Positions 1 through 6,073 of a DNA stretch of 6,073 nt are shown here, piece by piece; the first letter of the stretch is position 1; the number at the start of each line of letters is the position of its first letter. The stretch spans positions 1-6,073 of the forward strand of contig JADGMZ010000075.1 of NCBI GenBank assembly GCA_015234495.1, read 5' to 3'. A program made the position numbers and the translations under genes. This stretch comes from Brevundimonas sp. (GTDB lineage Bacteria > Pseudomonadota > Alphaproteobacteria > Caulobacterales > Caulobacteraceae). The notes under the pieces were generated by a model. The model had not been told where the DNA came from, made no database searches, and was given only the letters and a program-made list of their open reading frames with translations.

Positions 1-2149
1 GACCACGCGGCTGGCGCACATCCTGGCCACCGGCCGGGCGCGGCCGTGGGAGCTGCTGGCGGTCACCTTCACCAACAAGGCCGCGCGCGAGATGCGCGAG
101 CGGATCACCCAGCTGATCGGGCCGTCGGCCGAGGGGCTGAGGTGGCTGGGCACCTTCCACTCGGTAGCGGCGCAGATCCTGCGGCGGCACGCCGAGCTGG
201 TCGGGCTGAAGTCGACCTTCACCATTCTCGACACCGACGACCAGGAGCGGGTCTGCAAACAGCTGATCGAAGCCGCCAATCTCGACGTCAAACGGTGGAC
301 GCCCAAGTCGCTGAACGGGCTGATCGACCACTGGAAGAACCGCGGCTGGACGCCCGAGAAGCTGCCGTCGAGCGAGGACTTCGCCAACGGCAAGGGGCAG
401 ACCCTCTACGCCGCCTATCAGGCGCGGCTGGTCAGCCTGAACGCCTGCGACTTTGGCGACCTGCTGCTGCACAACATCACCATCCTGTCGAAACACGCGG
501 ATATCGCTGAGGAATATCGGCGACGGTTCCGCTACATTCTGGTTGATGAGTATCAGGATACGAACGTCGCCCAGTATCTGTGGCTGCGGCTGCTGACCTC
601 GTCGACCGGCAACGTCTGCTGCGTCGGGGACGACGACCAGTCGATCTACGGCTGGCGCGGCGCCGAGGTGGACAACATCCTGCGCTTCGAGCGCGACTTC
701 CCGGGCGCGAAGGTGATCCGGCTGGAGCGCAACTACCGTTCGACGCAGCATATTCTCGGGGCGGCGTCGGGCCTGATCGCGGCCAACCGCGACCGGCTGG
801 GCAAGACGCTGTGGACCGAGGATCTGAGCGGCGACAAGGTCCGGGTGCGCGGGGTCTGGGACGGCGAGGCCGAGGCCCGGCTGATCGCCGACGAGATCGA
901 GACGGCGCGGCGGGCCGGCATGGCCTACAAGGACATGGCCGTGCTGGTCAGGGCCTCGTTCCAGATGCGGGCCTTTGAAGAGCGATTCGTGCTGCTGGCG
1001 GTGCCCTATGTGGTCATCGGCGGGCCGCGCTTCTTCGAGCGGGCCGAGATCCGCGACGCGCACGCCTATCTGCGCCTGATCCTGTCCGAGGACGACGACC
1101 TGGCCTTCGAACGCATCGTCAATGTCCCGAAGCGCGGCATCGGCGACACCAGCGTGCAGAAGGTGCTGCAGATCGCCCGGCTGTCGGAGCGGTCGGCGAT
1201 GGCGGCGGTGCGCGACCTGATCACCTCGGACGAGTTGCAGGCGCGGACGCGGACGGCCCTGTCCAACTTCGTGCGCGACATCGACCGCTGGCGGGCCCTG
1301 GCCCAGACCACGACGCACTGGGAGCTGACCGAGACGGTGCTGGAGGAGAGCGGCTACACCGACATGCAGAAGGCCGACCGGGCCACGGGGCAGACGCGGC
1401 TCGACAACCTGAAGGAGCTGACCCAGTCCATGCAGGCCTTCGAGAGCCTGCCGGCGTATCTGGAGCATGTGTCGCTGGTCATGGACCTCGACCGCGGCGG
1501 GGCCGAGGACGCGGTGCAGATCATGACCCTGCACGGGGCCAAGGGTCTGGAGTTCCCGCTGGTCTTCCTGCCCGGCTGGGAGGAAGGCGTCTTTCCCAGC
1601 CAGCGCAGCATCGACGAGAAGGGCGAAAAGGGCCTCGAGGAGGAACGCCGGCTGGCCTATGTCGGCGTCACCCGGGCCAAGCAGGATGCGCGGATTTCGT
1701 TCGCGGCCAACCGGCTGGTGTACGGCCGCTGGACCAGTCAATTGCCCAGCCGGTTCGTCGACGAACTGCCCATCGACCACGTCGAGGCGGAGAGCGACAC
1801 GGGCTATTACGGCGTCTCCTCAGGCATGAAGGAGGCCAAGAGCCGCTGGGACGAGGTTCCCAGCTTCGGCAGCGGCTATTCCTCGCCGGGATGGAAGCGG
1901 GCGCAGTCGTTCACGGCGGCGCGGGCGCCGGCGGCGCGACCGGCGCGGCACACGCTGATCGAGGGGGACGGCCGGCTGGTGGCCACGGCCGATCCGAAGG
2001 CTGGCAGCGGCTGGTCGAAAGGCGAGCGGGTGTTCCACCAGAAGTTCGGCTACGGTCACGTCCGGGCCATCGAGGGCAACAAGCTGCTGGTGGCCTTTGA
2101 CAAGGCGGGCGAGAAGAAGGTGATCGACACCTTCGTGGAGAAGACCTGA
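1..2149 (+). CDS. uvrD: UvrD/PcrA-family superfamily 1A DNA helicase, 5' end missing
   Basis: This is an ATP-dependent 3'-5' DNA helicase of the UvrD/PcrA/Rep group, which acts in the cytoplasm in nucleotide excision and mismatch repair and in clearing replication-transcription conflicts. The reading frame is open from base 2, and residue 1 below is the codon at 2-4. About 715 residues are present. Visible motifs in order are Ia (AVTFTNKAA, near residue 20), Ib (GTFHS, near 50), Walker B (VDEYQDT at 542-562), motif III (VGDDDQSIYGWRG, from base 623), motif IV (LERNYRS at 722-742), motif V (MTLHGAKGLEFP, near 1523) and motif VI (RRLAYVGVTRAK, near 1646-1681). A linker rich in Ser, Ala and Gly follows. 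The C-terminus (2021-2146; GERVFHQKFGYGHV and KAGEKKVIDTF) matches the small Tudor-like domain of PcrA/UvrD, known in that family to contact RNA polymerase. Walker A lies upstream of the window, so the start cannot be placed. Rep is less likely because of the C-terminal domain. The stop overlaps the next start. Confidence 0.96.
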   Translation, partial: TTRLAHILATGRARPWELLAVTFTNKAAREMRERITQLIGPSAEGLRWLGTFHSVAAQILRRHAELVGLKSTFTILDTDDQERVCKQLIEAANLDVKRWTPKSLNGLIDHWKNRGWTPEKLPSSEDFANGKGQTLYAAYQARLVSLNACDFGDLLLHNITILSKHADIAEEYRRRFRYILVDEYQDTNVAQYLWLRLLTSSTGNVCCVGDDDQSIYGWRGAEVDNILRFERDFPGAKVIRLERNYRSTQHILGAASGLIAANRDRLGKTLWTEDLSGDKVRVRGVWDGEAEARLIADEIETARRAGMAYKDMAVLVRASFQMRAFEERFVLLAVPYVVIGGPRFFERAEIRDAHAYLRLILSEDDDLAFERIVNVPKRGIGDTSVQKVLQIARLSERSAMAAVRDLITSDELQARTRTALSNFVRDIDRWRALAQTTTHWELTETVLEESGYTDMQKADRATGQTRLDNLKELTQSMQAFESLPAYLEHVSLVMDLDRGGAEDAVQIMTLHGAKGLEFPLVFLPGWEEGVFPSQRSIDEKGEKGLEEERRLAYVGVTRAKQDARISFAANRLVYGRWTSQLPSRFVDELPIDHVEAESDTGYYGVSSGMKEAKSRWDEVPSFGSGYSSPGWKRAQSFTAARAPAARPARHTLIEGDGRLVATADPKAGSGWSKGERVFHQKFGYGHVRAIEGNKLLVAFDKAGEKKVIDTFVEKT
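2137..2143 (+). promoter_or_regulatory. Shine-Dalgarno for the small lipoprotein gene, inside uvrD
   Basis: The sequence GGAGAAG lies in the last codons of the helicase gene, with 8 bases between GGAG and the ATG at 2149. It is the clearest ribosome binding site in the window. It favours the ATG at 2149 over the in-frame ATG at 2155, which would be 14 bases away. Together with the TGATG stop-start overlap it indicates coupled translation or reinitiation after the helicase. Confidence 0.55.
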
Positions 2150-2430
2150 TGCGGATGCTGGTTTTCGGGGCTGCGGCCGTCGCCTTGGCGGGCTGCGCTG
2201 ATCCGACCTGGAGCGACGACGCGGTGACGCGGTTCGTGGAGCGGGCCGAGATGTGCGAACACTGGGCCGGCGAGGAGCCGTATGACGACGCGCGGCAGGC
2301 CGAGATCGACCGCAACCTGAACGACCTGCGCTGCACGACGATCCGGCGCGACGGCGAGGCGCTGAAGCTGAGCCGGAAGGACCGGCCGGAGGACCTGGGC
2401 CGGATCGACGCGGCGCTGGCGGGGTTCTGA
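2149..2430 (+). CDS. Small predicted lipoprotein of unknown function
   Basis: The product is 93 residues. The N-terminus (MRMLVFGAAAVALAGC) is a short lipoprotein signal peptide: one Arg in the n-region, a hydrophobic stretch, and a lipobox Leu-Ala-Gly-Cys with the acylated Cys at residue 16. The mature protein would be about 78 residues and membrane-anchored. The residues after Cys16 are Ala-Asp; the Asp is at +3, and outer-membrane sorting is plausible but not certain. The mature part is acidic and has two more cysteines, Cys36 in CEHWAGEEPYDD and Cys62 in DLRCTTI, which could form a disulfide in the periplasm. From memory, small alphaproteobacterial lipoproteins with a Cys-x-His-aromatic-x-GEEPYD pattern and a later Arg-Cys occur as unnamed hypothetical proteins; I know of no assigned function. 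The start overlaps the helicase stop by one base (TGATG), so co-expression is likely, but a role in DNA repair is improbable given the location. Confidence 0.85.
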   Translation: MRMLVFGAAAVALAGCADPTWSDDAVTRFVERAEMCEHWAGEEPYDDARQAEIDRNLNDLRCTTIRRDGEALKLSRKDRPEDLGRIDAALAGF

Positions 2431-2514
2431 CGCTGCGACGGGTACCCGGCGGGGCGCATGACCAATGGTTGCAATCTCTGGCCCCCTCCCCGGCGCCGTG
2501 CGACACTAGCGGCC

Positions 2515-3012
2515 ATGGCGCGCTTCACCCTCAAGCTCGATGACTACGCGCGGCGGAAGCTGACCGAGGCGGCTCGGGCGGCGGGGGTGACGCCCGGTCG
2601 CATGGCCGGGATGATGCTGGAAACGTGGGTGCGCGACGAAGTCGGGTCCGCCCCGGATCGCGCCCCAAGGGGGGTCGACGAGCCGGCTCGCGCCTGGACG
2701 GGTGCGACGGACGAAAGGTTCGGGCGCGATACGCCGACGGCGGAACCTGACGGGCCGGTCGTCGAATTGGCCGAGCCGATGGGCTCCCGGTTTGCTGGAA
2801 TGGCTAGGGACGGCGGCCACCCGCAGGCGGTGCTGGCGGCCGAGGTCCTCGAGAGCCGGCTGTTCGATTACGACGACTTCGAATGGCCCGAGGGCGGCGA
2901 TCCGCGCACGGCGGTCTCCGAACCGATCGTCGAGGCGGAGCTTCGGGACTGGGAGGACGTGCGCCCGGAACTGGAAGCCTATCTCGAGGAAAAGCTGAAA
3001 GCGCGTCAGTGA
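2515..3012 (+). CDS. Ribbon-helix-helix antitoxin, long form
   Basis: The 165-residue product begins with a ribbon-helix-helix fold: beta strand ARFTLKL (residues 2-8), helix A about 10-23 (DYARRKLTEAARAAG), and helix B about 26-42 (PGRMAGMMLETWVRDEV). Such domains dimerise, bind the operator of their own operon and repress it. The C-terminal part would bind and neutralise the toxin encoded next. Residues 45-80 look disordered, charged and proline-rich. Residues 117-130 are acidic (FDYDDFEWPEGGDPR). Residues 140-165 form a predicted acidic helix (DVRPELEAYLEEKLKARQ). Typical ParD antitoxins are about 80-95 residues, so this one is nearly twice as long. I chose the ATG at 2515 because it starts exactly at the beta strand. 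The in-frame ATG at 2458 would add 19 residues (WPPPRRR) unlike the family. No clear Shine-Dalgarno precedes 2515, so the message could be leaderless. The toxin gene overlaps by 4 bases. The family call is good; the toxin-neutralising role is inferred from context. Confidence 0.82.
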   Translation: MARFTLKLDDYARRKLTEAARAAGVTPGRMAGMMLETWVRDEVGSAPDRAPRGVDEPARAWTGATDERFGRDTPTAEPDGPVVELAEPMGSRFAGMARDGGHPQAVLAAEVLESRLFDYDDFEWPEGGDPRTAVSEPIVEAELRDWEDVRPELEAYLEEKLKARQ

Positions 3013-3251
3013 GGGTTCGCCTCACCCGCCAAGCGAATCTCGACATCCGTCGCCAGATTGACTGGCTGGCGGAACGATCCCCACGGTCCGCCGCCAAGGC
3101 CGCTCGCGCAATTTTCGACGCGGTGGGTCGAGTCGGTCGTCATCCGTTTTCCGGATGGTCCACCGACAGCGAGGAACGTGAAACGAAGGTGCGCTTTGGC
3201 CAGTCCATCGTCCATGTCTTCCACGGCGCCCAGGACCGTTCAGCCCCCTAA
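3009..3251 (+). CDS. RelE/ParE-fold toxin, short and possibly internally deleted
   Basis: The start GTG at 3009 lies inside the antitoxin stop (GTGA, 4-base overlap), the classic layout of a coupled antitoxin-toxin operon. The product has 80 residues; ParE-family toxins usually have about 90-100. Family features seen are an N-terminal strand (VRVRLT), helices with ANLDIRRQIDWLAERSPRSAAK and IFDAVGRVGRHP, then a basic strand (RETKVRFG, 57-64) and a C-terminal strand IVHVFHGAQDR (67-77). Between those last two, family members normally have a central strand with a Tyr-Val-Ile/Val-x-Tyr-Arg type pattern plus a turn, about 12-15 residues. Here only Gln-Ser separates them. ParE-type toxins poison DNA gyrase and RelE-type toxins cleave mRNA at the ribosome; I cannot tell which applies, and this copy may be weak or inactive. 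The stop TAA follows a natural-looking terminus. Codon use (CGT, CGA, GGT, GTT) is less G/C-biased than in the neighbours. It is unrelated to the topoisomerase ParE downstream. Confidence 0.78.
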   Translation: MRVRLTRQANLDIRRQIDWLAERSPRSAAKAARAIFDAVGRVGRHPFSGWSTDSEERETKVRFGQSIVHVFHGAQDRSAP

Positions 3252-3262
3252 CCCCGCCTTAA

Positions 3263-3289
3263 CACCGACGGCGGGATTCTCCGCCGGTG
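3263..3289 (+). promoter_or_regulatory. Hairpin between the toxin gene and the membrane polymerase gene
   Basis: The arm CACCGACGGCGG (3263-3274) pairs with CCGCCGGTG (3281-3289) around the loop GATTCT. This gives 9 base pairs with a 3-base bulge (ACG), or alternatively 6 uninterrupted pairs (CGGCGG with CCGCCG). There is no following T tract, so it is not a canonical intrinsic terminator. It starts 12 bases after the toxin stop. Its right arm contains the GTG at 3287, the first possible start of the next gene. It could reduce read-through from the toxin-antitoxin operon or mask that start. The role is inference; the pairing is seen directly. Confidence 0.4.
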
Positions 3290-4639
3290 CGCGAATCCCG
3301 TCCAGACACGGTGCTGATCGAGACCCCTCCCAGCCTGTGGGAGCGGGCGGTCTGCGTCGTCATCATCGCCATGCTGACGGGCGCCCTGATCGGTCCGGTG
3401 TTCGCGCCGCTGCAGGAAGAGACGCCCGTGCTGCGGCTGGTCTGGCTGCCGGCCTATGCGGCGATCTTCGGCCTGCTGCTCTACCGCATCGACCGGCTTT
3501 GGCGGGCATGGCCGGCGATGATCGCCATCGCCCTGCTGGTCGGCCTCGCCTTCGCTTCCCGCTACTGGTCGATCGACTTCCAGACGACCAGCCGGCGGGT
3601 CATCGCCCTGGCCATCAGCGGGGCCTTCGCCCTCTACCTCGGCGCCGTGTTCCGCGGGCCGCATCTGCCGCGCCTGCTGATGCACGCGGCGCTGATCCTG
3701 TCCGTCGGCAGCCTGGTGATGGTCTTCGTCTTCCCGTCGATCGGGGTGCACCAGTTCGACAACGCCGGCCTGTGGCGCGGGCTCTGGTACGAGAAGAACC
3801 AGATGGGGGCGGTGATGGTGATCGGGGCCACGGCCTCGGCGGCCTGTCTCGCCTCGCCCGACCCGCGGCGCCTGCTGCCGGTCATCGCCCTGGTGCTGTC
3901 GAGCGGCCTGGTGCTGGCCACCCAGTCGAAGACTTCGCTGCTGTGCCTGATGCTCGGACTGGGCGTGGTCGGCGGCTTGTGGACCCTGCGGCGCGGCGGA
4001 CCGGCCTTCAGCGTGGTCGCCATCTGGGCGGCGGTGGTGTTGGCCGGGGCCGGATTGTGGCTGTGGGAGACCCATTCGGTGGACGTGCTGGAGGCGCTGG
4101 GCAAGGACCCGTCGCTGACCGGCCGCACCGACATCTGGGCGGCCCTGATGCGCAAGGTCGCCGACGAGCCGTGGACCGGCTACGGCTACGGCGCCTTCTG
4201 GGGCCGCGAGGGCGAGTCCGTGCCCGCCGACTGGGTGCGCAAGGAGACCCAGTGGCCGGTGCCCAACGCCCACAACGGCTGGATCGACCTGCTGGTGCAA
4301 CTGGGCTGGCCGGGCGCGATCCTGGTCGGGACGCTGATGGCGGCGACCACCCTGGTCACCGTGCTGCGCTCGACCGGCCAGGGCGCGCGCGAAGGCTGGT
4401 GGGCGCTGGGCTTCCTGGCCGCCTTCTTCGTGCTGAGCCTGTCGGAGTCGATCCTGCTGGCCCACCAGGGCCTGCCATGGGTGCTGTTCATGGCGGTGAT
4501 GACGCGGTCCATCCTGCCGTCTCCGGCCGCCTCGGCTGTTCCGCTTGTGGAGAAGCGCCGCCGGGCCTACCAGACCGGTCCCCGAATCGCAGCACAGTAT
4601 GGCTATGGGTTCCAACGCCGCGCCTTCCCTGTTCGATGA
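3287..4639 (+). CDS. O-antigen ligase / Wzy / ExoQ-family polysaccharide polymerase or ligase
   Basis: The 450-residue product is a multi-pass inner-membrane protein with about 11-12 hydrophobic segments, roughly at residues 21-41, 50-66, 75-91, 103-122, 130-150, 172-190, 196-212, 216-232, 240-258, 340-360, 369-388 and 392-409. Proteins of this superfamily polymerise undecaprenyl-linked repeat units or transfer the finished polysaccharide to an acceptor such as lipid A-core, on the periplasmic face. Supporting motifs are RGLWYEKNQMG (164-174), resembling the ExoQ-type Gly-x-x-x-x-Lys-Asn segment; ATQSKTSLL (211-219); and a large loop at about 260-338. That loop holds LTGRTDIW (Arg280), GYGYGAFWG (298-306) and NAHNGWIDLLVQLGWPG (327-343) with His329, where the family has a conserved functional His and Arg. 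Ligase and polymerase cannot be told apart here, and no glycosyltransferase genes lie in the window. The start is GTG 3287, after an in-frame stop at 3260; GTG 3311 is an alternative. Neither has a clear Shine-Dalgarno. The last 41 bases overlap parE. Confidence 0.85.
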   Translation: MRESRPDTVLIETPPSLWERAVCVVIIAMLTGALIGPVFAPLQEETPVLRLVWLPAYAAIFGLLLYRIDRLWRAWPAMIAIALLVGLAFASRYWSIDFQTTSRRVIALAISGAFALYLGAVFRGPHLPRLLMHAALILSVGSLVMVFVFPSIGVHQFDNAGLWRGLWYEKNQMGAVMVIGATASAACLASPDPRRLLPVIALVLSSGLVLATQSKTSLLCLMLGLGVVGGLWTLRRGGPAFSVVAIWAAVVLAGAGLWLWETHSVDVLEALGKDPSLTGRTDIWAALMRKVADEPWTGYGYGAFWGREGESVPADWVRKETQWPVPNAHNGWIDLLVQLGWPGAILVGTLMAATTLVTVLRSTGQGAREGWWALGFLAAFFVLSLSESILLAHQGLPWVLFMAVMTRSILPSPAASAVPLVEKRRRAYQTGPRIAAQYGYGFQRRAFPVR

Positions 4640-6073
4640 CATCCCCGAGCCGCAGGGCCCGGCGCCGACGCCTGCCCCGCCCGCAACGCCGGAGCCGGCG
4701 CTGAAGCCGCAGGCGGTCGCGGCGCGGCCGGAGCCTGCGCCCGCCGCCAACCTGGCCGATCACGCCGCGGCGGGCCCGCTGGCGGCCGCGACCGGCTACT
4801 CGGCCTCCTCGATCGAGGTGCTGGAGGGGCTGGAGCCGGTGCGGAAACGGCCCGGCATGTATATCGGCGGCACCGACGAACGGGCCCTGCACCACCTGTT
4901 CGCCGAGGTGCTCGACAACGCCATGGACGAGGCGGTCGCCAAGCACGCCAGGCTCATCACCGTCGATTTCGACGCCGAGGGCTATCTGTCCGTGCGCGAC
5001 GACGGGCGCGGCATCCCGGTCGACCCCCACCCCAAGCACCCAGGCAAGTCGGCGCTGGAAGTCGTCATGACGGTGCTGCACTCGGGCGGGAAATTCTCCG
5101 GCAAGGCCTATGAGACTTCCGGCGGCCTGCGCGGCGTCGGCGTCTCGGTGGTCAACGCCCTGTCCGAGCGTCTGGACGTCACCGTCTGGCGCGACGGCCA
5201 TGAGTGGCGGCAGTCGTTCAGCCGCGGACAGGTGCTGGGCCCGATCCAGCAGGTCGGTCCGTCGCGCAAGAAGGGCACCCTGATCCGCTTCCGGCCGGAC
5301 GAGGAAATCTTCGGCGTCGGGGCGGCGTTCAAGCCCGCCCGCCTGTTCCGCATGGCCCGCTCCAAGGCCTATCTGTTCCGCGGCGTCGAAATCCGCTGGA
5401 CCTGCGCACCGGAGCGGATCACCGACCACACGCCCGCCGAGGCGGTGTTCCACTTCCCCAACGGCCTGGCCGACGCCCTGGCCGAACGGGTCGGCGAGAT
5501 CGAGACGGTCACCCCCACCTTCGCCGGACGGGTCGAACGCAAGGGCGAGGCCGGGGCGGTGGAATGGGCCGTGACCTGGTCGCCGATCGGGTTCGGCGAG
5601 GCCGACGGCTTCGTCCAGTCCTACTGCAACACGGTGGCCACCCCGGACGGAGGCACCCACGAAGCGGGTTTCCGCGCCGCGCTGGTCAAGGGGCTCAAGG
5701 CCTATGGCGAGCTGACCGGTGAAAAGCGGGCGAACCTGATCACCGCCGAGGACGTCATCGCCAACGCGGGGGCGCTGATCTCGGTGTTCATCCGCAATCC
5801 CGAGTTCCAGGGCCAGACCAAGGACCGGCTGTCCTCGCCGGAGGGGCAGCGGCTGGTCGAACAGCTGGTCCGCGATCCGCTGGACCACTGGCTGACCGAG
5901 AGCCCGAAGCAGGCCAACTCCCTGCTCGGCTTCGTCATCGAGCGGGCCGAGGACCGCCTGAAGCGGCGCAAGGACAAGGAGGTTCAGCGGGCCGCGGCGA
6001 CGCGCAAGCTACGCCTTCCCGGCAAGCTGTCGGACTGCACCCGCCAGTCGGCCGAGGGCACGGAGCTGTTCAT
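4599..6073 (+). CDS. parE: DNA topoisomerase IV subunit B (ParE), 3' end missing
   Basis: ParE is the ATPase subunit of topoisomerase IV, which decatenates daughter chromosomes with ParC. About 491 residues are present. The GHKL ATPase domain begins near residue 67 (SIEVLEGLEPVRKRPGMYIG, 71-90). It contains the catalytic-base motif FAEVLDNAMDEA (Glu103, Asn107), the Asp motif RDDGRGIP (Asp135), and the ATP-lid glycine motif GGLRGVGVSVVNA (175-187). The transducer domain follows, with SYCNTVATPDGGTHEAGF (341-358) and the QTK loop (406-408; Lys408 contacts the ATP gamma-phosphate in the family), then the linker KLRLPGKLSDC and GTELF. The window ends just before the TOPRIM acidic motif (EGDSAGG in the family). 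I call ParE rather than GyrB from the spacing in the ATPase domain and the GTELF junction, with some residual doubt. Residues 1-66 are a Pro/Ala-rich extension. ATG 4599 or ATG 4605 could be the start. Neither has a good Shine-Dalgarno, and both lie inside the preceding gene. Confidence 0.93.
   Translation, partial: MAMGSNAAPSLFDDIPEPQGPAPTPAPPATPEPALKPQAVAARPEPAPAANLADHAAAGPLAAATGYSASSIEVLEGLEPVRKRPGMYIGGTDERALHHLFAEVLDNAMDEAVAKHARLITVDFDAEGYLSVRDDGRGIPVDPHPKHPGKSALEVVMTVLHSGGKFSGKAYETSGGLRGVGVSVVNALSERLDVTVWRDGHEWRQSFSRGQVLGPIQQVGPSRKKGTLIRFRPDEEIFGVGAAFKPARLFRMARSKAYLFRGVEIRWTCAPERITDHTPAEAVFHFPNGLADALAERVGEIETVTPTFAGRVERKGEAGAVEWAVTWSPIGFGEADGFVQSYCNTVATPDGGTHEAGFRAALVKGLKAYGELTGEKRANLITAEDVIANAGALISVFIRNPEFQGQTKDRLSSPEGQRLVEQLVRDPLDHWLTESPKQANSLLGFVIERAEDRLKRRKDKEVQRAAATRKLRLPGKLSDCTRQSAEGTELF

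Noticed and set aside
2440..2447. Perfect palindrome GGGTACCC upstream of the antitoxin, considered as an operator or terminator
   Set aside because: Eight bases is short for a ribbon-helix-helix operator. No second copy lies nearby, and no T tract follows.
2458..2514. Upstream ATG for the antitoxin adding 19 residues
   Set aside because: The extra segment (MTNGCNLWPPPRRR) does not fit a ribbon-helix-helix N-terminus, which normally begins at the beta strand found right after the ATG at 2515.
3257..3265. CTTAACACC, considered as a CtrA half-site
   Set aside because: It is a single half-site without the second TTAA at the proper spacing, so there is too little to call a regulator site.
4545..4573. 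Possible parE promoter (TTGTGG, then CCTACCAG)
   Set aside because: It only partly matches the Caulobacter-type -35 TTGACG and -10 GCTANAWC elements, and matches this weak are expected by chance. Transcript mapping would be needed.
3058..4704. Second + strand frame of 548 codons across the toxin and membrane polymerase genes
   Set aside because: The translation is dominated by Arg, Pro, Ala and Gly with no hydrophobic pattern, so it is an out-of-frame reading of the real gene.
3248..4750. Long open frame on the - strand (500 codons) opposite the membrane polymerase gene
   Set aside because: Its translation is rich in Gln, Arg, Gly and His with no domain or motif, typical of the antisense shadow of a high-GC gene. 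The + strand frame has clear membrane segments and family motifs.
4488..5888. Long open frame on the - strand (466 codons) opposite parE
   Set aside because: It is compositionally a shadow (Arg/Gly/Leu/Asp-rich, no motif) and lies opposite the unmistakable ATPase domain of ParE.
3009..6073. A functional link between toxin ParE and topoisomerase ParE because they lie close together
   Set aside because: The shared name is a coincidence of nomenclature. The proteins are unrelated, ParE toxins are known to target gyrase, and an unrelated membrane gene separates the two.

Overview
The window suggests a high-GC alphaproteobacterium, most likely in the Caulobacteraceae (Brevundimonas or Caulobacter type). 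The reasons are the strong preference for G/C at third codon positions, the character of the UvrD-type helicase and topoisomerase IV ParE proteins, and several starts with no convincing Shine-Dalgarno sequence. This placement is an inference from sequence style, not from a search. The DNA is chromosomal housekeeping sequence with a small accessory insert. All six genes lie on the + strand and are tightly packed; no gap exceeds about 85 bases. I see no RNA genes, insertion sequences or CRISPR.

Bases 1-2149 hold the 3' part of a UvrD/PcrA-family DNA repair helicase that runs off the left edge, so the Walker A motif is missing. Its stop codon overlaps the start of a small lipoprotein of unknown function (2149-2430), which is probably translationally coupled to it. 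Bases 2515-3251 hold a type II toxin-antitoxin pair. The first gene is an unusually long ribbon-helix-helix antitoxin. The second is a short RelE/ParE-fold toxin that starts inside the antitoxin's stop codon and appears to lack a core beta strand. Codon use in this pair is more relaxed than in the flanking genes, which fits an acquired cassette. A strong hairpin (3263-3289) separates it from the next gene.

Bases 3287-4639 encode a multi-pass membrane protein of the O-antigen ligase / Wzy / ExoQ polymerase superfamily, implying surface polysaccharide assembly. Its last 41 bases overlap the start of the topoisomerase IV subunit B gene (parE, 4599 to the right edge). That gene is cut off just before the TOPRIM acidic motif and carries a Pro/Ala-rich N-terminal extension.

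The toxin 'ParE' (3009-3251) and topoisomerase 'ParE' (4599 onward) share a name but are unrelated proteins. The genes do not form one pathway: helicase and topoisomerase serve DNA maintenance, the membrane protein serves the envelope, and the toxin-antitoxin pair is an independent module. I found no clear sign of a wholly new system. The points most worth a second look are the shortened toxin with its extended antitoxin, and the out-of-frame overlap into parE.
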